Shown here in pieces: positions 6,246 through 9,460 of a DNA stretch of 9,460 nt. A program made the translations under genes and the position numbers. The notes below the pieces were generated by a model. It ran no database searches. It saw nothing but the letters and a program-made list of their open reading frames with translations, and was not told the DNA's origin. Each line of letters opens with the position of its first letter. The stretch's first letter is position 1. This DNA comes from Rhodanobacter sp. (GTDB lineage: Bacteria; Pseudomonadota; Gammaproteobacteria; Xanthomonadales; Rhodanobacteraceae). The stretch is from positions 1 through 9,460 of the forward strand of contig JAPHUU010000089.1 in the NCBI GenBank assembly GCA_026193555.1, in the 5' to 3' direction.

Positions 6246-7595
6246 CTACTGCAGCAGCGCGTTGATCGCCTCGATGTCCTTCAGATCCGCCGTGCCTGCT
6301 GCCTGCTGGAGCAGCAGCTTGTTGAGGATGAACTGATGGCGCGCCTGGGAGTAATTGCTCTCCGACTGCGTCAGTGTCTGAATCGCCAGCAGCACGTCGG
6401 TGAAGGTCTGGGTGCCGACCTCGAAGCCGGCACGAGTCGCCTCGAGTGCCTTCTGGCCTGACTCCACCGATGCCTTGCTGGACTCGACCTGGGAAATGCC
6501 GGCGATAACCGAACGATAGTAGTTCAGCGTGTCCTGCATCACCTGGCGACGCTGCAACTCCATTGCATCGGCGGCGGCGTCGCGCTGGTAGATGGACTGG
6601 CGCACGCGTGACTGCGTGGCACCGCCAGAGAAGAGCGGCACGTTCAGGGTCAGGCCAATGGTGGTCGATGCACGGTTGTTCTGATGGATATCGGCGTTCT
6701 GGTACCAGCTGGCGCCCTTGCCATAGCTCACGTTCGCGGAGATCGTCGGCAGATGGCCCGAGCGGGCGGCGGTTATGTTGTGCTCGGCCGCGTCCACGTT
6801 GTCTTTCTGCGCAAGCAGGTTGGGGTTGTACTGCAGCGCCTGCTTGACCCATGCGTCCGGATTGGCCGGCTCGGGTGGCTGCATCGGCAGGTCGTCGCGC
6901 AGCGTCTTGAGGTCGCTGACCGGCTTGCCGGTGATCACACGCAGTGCCTCCTTGTCGTTGTCGAGGGTGTTCTGCGCGGCGATGGTCTGCGTCTTGGCGT
7001 TCTCGTAGTAGGCCTTGGCCTGGTACACGTTGGTGATCGCGGACAGGCCGACCTTGTACTGCTGGTTGGCCTGGTCGTACTGGCGCTTGTAGGCGTCCTC
7101 GTTCGCTTTGGCGAAGGTCAACTGGTCGGCGTCGTTCAATACGGTGAAATACGCGGCCGCCACGCGGACGTACAGATTCTGCAGCGCCGCCTGGTAGATC
7201 TGGTCCTGGGCGTCCGCGGTCGAGTGCGCGGCCTTGAGGCTGGCGAACTTGCTGAAATCGAAGATGGTCTGGCTGAGCGTGCCATCGATGGAGCGCGTGC
7301 GCGTGTGACCGAATTGACTGGTGTTGATGAATTGGCCGGGATTGTTCGGATTCTGGATAGTGCCGCCATTGCCGCCGGTGGTCTGGCTCAGGGTCAGCCC
7401 CGCCGATATCTGTGGAAGCAGCAACGCTCGAGCCTGCGGGACACCCTCGCCGGCAGCCAGCCGGGTGGCATCGGCTTGCGACAATACCGGGTCGTTCGCG
7501 CGCGCATCGCGATAGGCATCGGGCAAATCCTCGCCGTGGCTTGGCAGCGACATGGCGGCCAGTGCCAGGGCCAGGGTGAGCAGCTTCAAACGCAT
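6246..7595 (-). CDS. tolC: TolC-family outer membrane efflux/secretion channel
   Basis: The 449-residue precursor has a Sec signal peptide (MRLKLLTLALALAAM, probable cleavage after Gly21). It then shows the TolC/OEP pattern of two related halves, each with long alpha-helical hairpins rich in Gln, Ala and Asn and short amphipathic beta segments. Typical motifs are LPQISAGLTLSQT, RSIDGTLSQTIFDFSKF, AAAYFTVLNDADQL, DNDKEALRVITGKP and, in the second half, IGLTLNVPLFSGG and FEVGTQTFTDVLLAIQTL. As a trimer it forms the outer-membrane and periplasmic duct for tripartite pumps and type I secretion. Length is within the family range, somewhat shorter than E. coli TolC (493). GAGG (7602-7605) lies 6 bases before the ATG. 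It follows the methyltransferase gene by 35 bases, so one operon is likely. No adaptor or pump gene is nearby, consistent with a channel shared by several systems. Confidence 0.93.
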   Translation of the reverse strand: MRLKLLTLALALAAMSLPSHGEDLPDAYRDARANDPVLSQADATRLAAGEGVPQARALLLPQISAGLTLSQTTGGNGGTIQNPNNPGQFINTSQFGHTRTRSIDGTLSQTIFDFSKFASLKAAHSTADAQDQIYQAALQNLYVRVAAAYFTVLNDADQLTFAKANEDAYKRQYDQANQQYKVGLSAITNVYQAKAYYENAKTQTIAAQNTLDNDKEALRVITGKPVSDLKTLRDDLPMQPPEPANPDAWVKQALQYNPNLLAQKDNVDAAEHNITAARSGHLPTISANVSYGKGASWYQNADIHQNNRASTTIGLTLNVPLFSGGATQSRVRQSIYQRDAAADAMELQRRQVMQDTLNYYRSVIAGISQVESSKASVESGQKALEATRAGFEVGTQTFTDVLLAIQTLTQSESNYSQARHQFILNKLLLQQAAGTADLKDIEAINALLQ

Positions 7596-7630
7596 GGGAT
7601 GCCTCGCAAGGGGGTCGGTCGGGAACTGGG

Positions 7631-8290
7631 TCAGAAGACGAAGTGTTGTCGCGGTTCGGCGTGCTTCAGATAGGGCAGGTCGGTCTCAAACAGGACCTCC
7701 TGGCGGTAACGGCCGGCGCCCTCATGGGTCAAAAGCGTGACTTGCTGAGCCGGTGATTGCCCATGTACCACCAGTGCCCGACCGCCGGGCTTGAGCCAGG
7801 TCAACCAGCGTGAAGGAATCTCGGACACCGCACCGGTGGCTACCAGCACATCGAACATTCCTTCCGCCTGCCAGTCGGTGATGGCATCGCCGGTGACCAG
7901 CGCCGTATTTGTAACCCCGGCTGCGTGAATTCGCTGACTAGCCGCCGCGGTGAAGTCGGCGTGGATGTCCACGCTGGTCACGTGCTCCGACAATCCCGCC
8001 AGGCAGGCGGTGAGAAATCCCGAGCCGGTGCCGATCTCCAGCACATGGTCGGTCGGCAGCAGTTCCAGCGCCTGCAACACGCGGCCCTCCACCACCGGCT
8101 TCATCATCACTTCGCCATGCCCGAGCGGAAGGCACACATCGGCAAAGGCGAGCTGGCGGTGAGCGGGTGCCACGAAATCCTCACGATGGACATGGCCAAG
8201 TACCTCCAGCACTCGACCATCCAGCACCTCCCACGGGCGCACCTGGTTTTTCACCATGTTCAATCGCGCCTGCTCGAAATTCATCGCCAT
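7631..8290 (-). CDS. PCMT-family (protein-L-isoaspartate methyltransferase-like) SAM methyltransferase
   Basis: This 219-residue Rossmann-fold methyltransferase resembles Pcm, which repairs isoaspartyl residues in aged proteins. It has an N-terminal helical part with HREDFVAPAHRQLAFADVCLPLG (35-57), SAM motif I VLEIGTGSGFLT (83-94), VDI (107-109), GDA (134-136), VLVATGAVSEIP (148-159) and LKPGG (166-170). The segment that reads GQTISQP in E. coli Pcm reads GHGEVMMKP here (57-65), so the active-site Thr/Ser residues are missing. The substrate may therefore not be isoaspartate. I chose ATG 8290, with AGGG 10 bases upstream; ATG 8284 and an upstream extension to 8326 are alternatives. It precedes tolC by 35 bases, the arrangement known as pcm-tolC in Stenotrophomonas, where the operon affects drug resistance. 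It is divergent from the TetR gene. Confidence 0.85.
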   Translation of the reverse strand: MAMNFEQARLNMVKNQVRPWEVLDGRVLEVLGHVHREDFVAPAHRQLAFADVCLPLGHGEVMMKPVVEGRVLQALELLPTDHVLEIGTGSGFLTACLAGLSEHVTSVDIHADFTAAASQRIHAAGVTNTALVTGDAITDWQAEGMFDVLVATGAVSEIPSRWLTWLKPGGRALVVHGQSPAQQVTLLTHEGAGRYRQEVLFETDLPYLKHAEPRQHFVF

Positions 8291-8328
8291 TTTGCTCACG
8301 CCCTGTGCAGATCGGAAGAAGGTCAAAA

Positions 8329-8356
8329 AGGATAAGTGCTTGAACCGGTTCCGACA
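8329..8356 (-). promoter_or_regulatory. Candidate promoter of the methyltransferase-tolC operon
   Basis: On the minus strand TTGTCG lies 16 bases upstream of TTATCC. Both are partial matches to the -35 and -10 consensus. Transcription would start roughly 30 bases before the methyltransferase ATG. The perfect palindrome GAACCGGTTC (8342-8351) falls in the spacer, where a bound repressor would block polymerase. The hexamers alone are weak. Confidence 0.3.
8342..8351. promoter_or_regulatory. Perfect palindrome GAACCGGTTC, candidate operator
   Basis: GAACCGGTTC is a 10-bp perfect palindrome between the divergent methyltransferase and tetR genes. The octamer TTGAACCG containing its left half (8340-8347) recurs at 8491-8498, just upstream of the tetR -10. 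Shared half-sites at both promoters are what one expects of a local regulator such as the TetR protein. Binding is inferred; TetR operators are often longer than 10 bp. Confidence 0.35.
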
Positions 8357-8415
8357 ATGACAAGCGTGCCGGTTACGGCGTTTGCCACGAAGTGCCGGAA
8401 GTCACCACGTGCAGT

Positions 8416-8427
8416 TGACGGTCGTCA
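8416..8427. repeat. Short inverted repeat tgacg-gt-cgtca in the tetR upstream region
   Basis: TGACG and CGTCA form a perfect inverted repeat with a 2-base spacer, about midway between the two divergent start codons. It is a second operator candidate, though it is distant from both proposed promoters and short enough to occur by chance. Confidence 0.3.
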
Positions 8428-8503
8428 TTTTCTCATCCAATCGAGCTGCCACGATTCGGGTGCGCTGACATGCCACATTCTGGAAAATAATTGAACCGCC
8501 GCG

Positions 8504-8509
8504 TATAAT
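8504..8509 (+). promoter_or_regulatory. Consensus -10 (TATAAT) of the tetR promoter
   Basis: TATAAT is a perfect -10 match in locally AT-rich DNA, which stands out in this GC-rich window. With a 17-base spacer the -35 would be tggaaa (8481-8486), a poor match. Transcription would begin near 8516, leaving a leader of about 27 bases that contains GAAGG (8531-8535). Confidence 0.5.
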
Positions 8510-8542
8510 AAACCCGGTGATTTCTTTTGTGAAGGTGCCGCA

Positions 8543-9193
8543 ATGGTTTCAAGCGCGCAATGCAAACCTCAAGGTCCCGGTCGCCCCAAGGACATGGAGA
8601 AGCGCGCGGCGATTCTGGCCGCCGCCAAGGCGCTGTTCATTCGCAATGCCTTTGGCGGCACCAGCATGGATGCTATCGCGGCGGACGCCGGAGTCTCCAA
8701 GCTCACCGTGTACAGCCATTTCGGTGACAAGGACAACCTGTTTCGCGAGGTGATCCGCTCGCGCATCCAGGATCTGCTGCCGGAAGAGACCTATACCTAC
8801 GATCCCCAAGTCGACATAGGTGAGACATTGCACGCGATCGCGCAGGCGCACATGCGGGTCGACTGCGAGGCGGAAAACGTGGGCACCTTTCGCGCGATTC
8901 TCAGCGACTGCCGCCAGGGCAACCCCCGCTACGGCAAGCTGTTGTGGGAAGAGGGACCGGCGCGCATGCACCGCCTGATGGAGCGGCTGTTGCAGCAGGC
9001 GGTCGACGATGGCGCGCTGGACATCCCCGTGGTGAAGACCGCCAGCGTGCAGTTTTTCTCGCTGATCAAGGGCGATTTGCTGTTGCGCCGACTGTTTGGC
9101 TGCGACGAATGTCTGGTGACGGCGGCCGCGGAAATCGAGGTGATGGCACGCACCGGTGTGGCAACGTTCTTGCGTGCCTACCGTCCTCGCTGA
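8543..9193 (+). CDS. TetR-family transcriptional regulator, AefR-like C-terminal domain
   Basis: This 216-residue protein has an N-terminal TetR DNA-binding domain: GRPKDMEKRAAILAAAKALF (13-32), then the helix-turn-helix TSMDAIAADAGVSKLTVYSHF (40-60), followed by GDKDNLF. The rest is a ligand-binding and dimer domain; the run FRAILSDCRQGNPRYGKLLW (116-135) and the later QFFSLIKGDLLLRRLFG (170-186) resemble the AefR-type C-terminal domain. The protein is likely a homodimeric repressor released by a small molecule; the ligand is unknown. GAAGG (8531-8535) lies 7 bases before the ATG. The gene is divergent from the methyltransferase-tolC pair across 252 bases and shares a half-site with that promoter, so control of tolC and of itself is the natural inference. 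Targets elsewhere in the genome are equally possible. Confidence 0.92.
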   Translation: MVSSAQCKPQGPGRPKDMEKRAAILAAAKALFIRNAFGGTSMDAIAADAGVSKLTVYSHFGDKDNLFREVIRSRIQDLLPEETYTYDPQVDIGETLHAIAQAHMRVDCEAENVGTFRAILSDCRQGNPRYGKLLWEEGPARMHRLMERLLQQAVDDGALDIPVVKTASVQFFSLIKGDLLLRRLFGCDECLVTAAAEIEVMARTGVATFLRAYRPR

Positions 9194-9460
9194 GCTCCTT
9201 GCTCGCCAGTACCGTGCCACCGGCGTCTGCGCGCGCTTCGAGGAGATCTGCGAAATCCTGAAAGCGTACGGCGTGGCCTGTACCCGGATCGCCTGGAAGC
9301 ACGACATGCGGGGTGACCAAAGGCCCGGGCCACGCGTCGATGCACCGGATCAAGGAAAACATGGATCGCCGGCTTGAGAAGTGCGGCGAAGCACCGTTCC
9401 ACACGCCGGGGCCACCGACAACCGACAACCGGCATCGCGCCGATCGCGCCATCAGCGCGA
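9194..9460. other. 267-base tail with no assignable gene
   Basis: After the tetR stop I cannot identify a gene. Two plus-strand stretches show GC-rich third positions as real coding DNA here does. One reads [17 protein letters not shown] and continues in frame from within the end of tetR to a stop at 9375-9377. The other is a different frame (from 9313, open to the window edge) reading [17 protein letters not shown] from 9340. An ATG at 9361 in that second frame has AAGGA 4 bases upstream. A minus-strand frame is also open from the right edge down to 9066. None resembles a family I know. This could be a frameshifted remnant, the start of a gene lying mostly beyond the window, or plain intergenic DNA. 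Confidence 0.4.

Noticed and set aside
6684..7673. 329-codon open frame on the plus strand opposite tolC
   Set aside because: Low-complexity Val/Leu/Gly/Arg sequence without a family likeness; it mirrors the well-supported tolC gene and runs into the methyltransferase gene.
8549..9307. 252-codon minus-strand frame opposite tetR
   Set aside because: The plus strand has an unmistakable TetR helix-turn-helix protein with promoter and ribosome site; the minus frame has none.
9417..9430. Tandem ccgacaa repeat near the right edge
   Set aside because: Only two 7-base copies, too short to be called an array or direct-repeat element.
1..9460. Mobile element, CRISPR array, tRNA or prophage
   Set aside because: No transposase or integrase, no regularly spaced repeats, no cloverleaf and no flanking duplications were seen; gene content is uniform housekeeping envelope functions.

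Overview
The window is high-GC gammaproteobacterial DNA. Gene content and protein style suggest the Lysobacterales/Xanthomonadales, most likely near Rhodanobacteraceae (Rhodanobacter, Dyella, Frateuria). Taxonomy rests on resemblance to remembered protein families, not on a search. It reads as an ordinary chromosomal envelope-biogenesis region. I see no insertion sequence, integrase, tRNA, rRNA or CRISPR array.

Layout: a Yip1-family membrane protein runs off the left edge on the minus strand (1-130). Divergent from it is a plus-strand group: a small CHCC zinc-finger protein (326-535), a GT4 glycosyltransferase (614-1738), a WaaL-type O-antigen ligase (1796-3085) and a WaaE-like GT2 glycosyltransferase (3075-3830) whose start overlaps the ligase stop. 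Facing it is lpxL, the lipid A lauroyl acyltransferase (minus, 3909-4835). lpxL is divergent from waaA, the Kdo transferase (plus, 4921-6186), across 85 bp. waaA converges on a minus-strand pair: a PCMT-family methyltransferase (7631-8290) followed by tolC (6246-7595). Divergent from that pair is an AefR-like TetR regulator (8543-9193). The last 267 bases hold no gene I can assign.

How they fit together: LpxL and WaaA perform consecutive inner-membrane steps of lipid A-Kdo2 maturation. The GT4 and GT2 enzymes probably extend core or O-chain sugars, and the ligase would join an undecaprenyl-linked glycan to core or another acceptor in the periplasm. TolC is the outer-membrane duct for drug efflux and type I secretion. 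The methyltransferase-tolC pairing matches the pcm-tolC operon arrangement known from Stenotrophomonas, and the divergent TetR gene is the natural candidate for its local control.

The non-coding DNA is structured. Both convergent junctions carry strong inverted repeats. A long hairpin separates the zinc-finger and GT4 genes. The tetR/methyltransferase intergenic region holds a perfect 10-bp palindrome whose half-site recurs in the tetR promoter. No wholly new system is apparent. The best leads are this operator arrangement, the altered active-site motif of the methyltransferase, the paired cysteines beside the ligase histidine, and the hairpin at 537-603.
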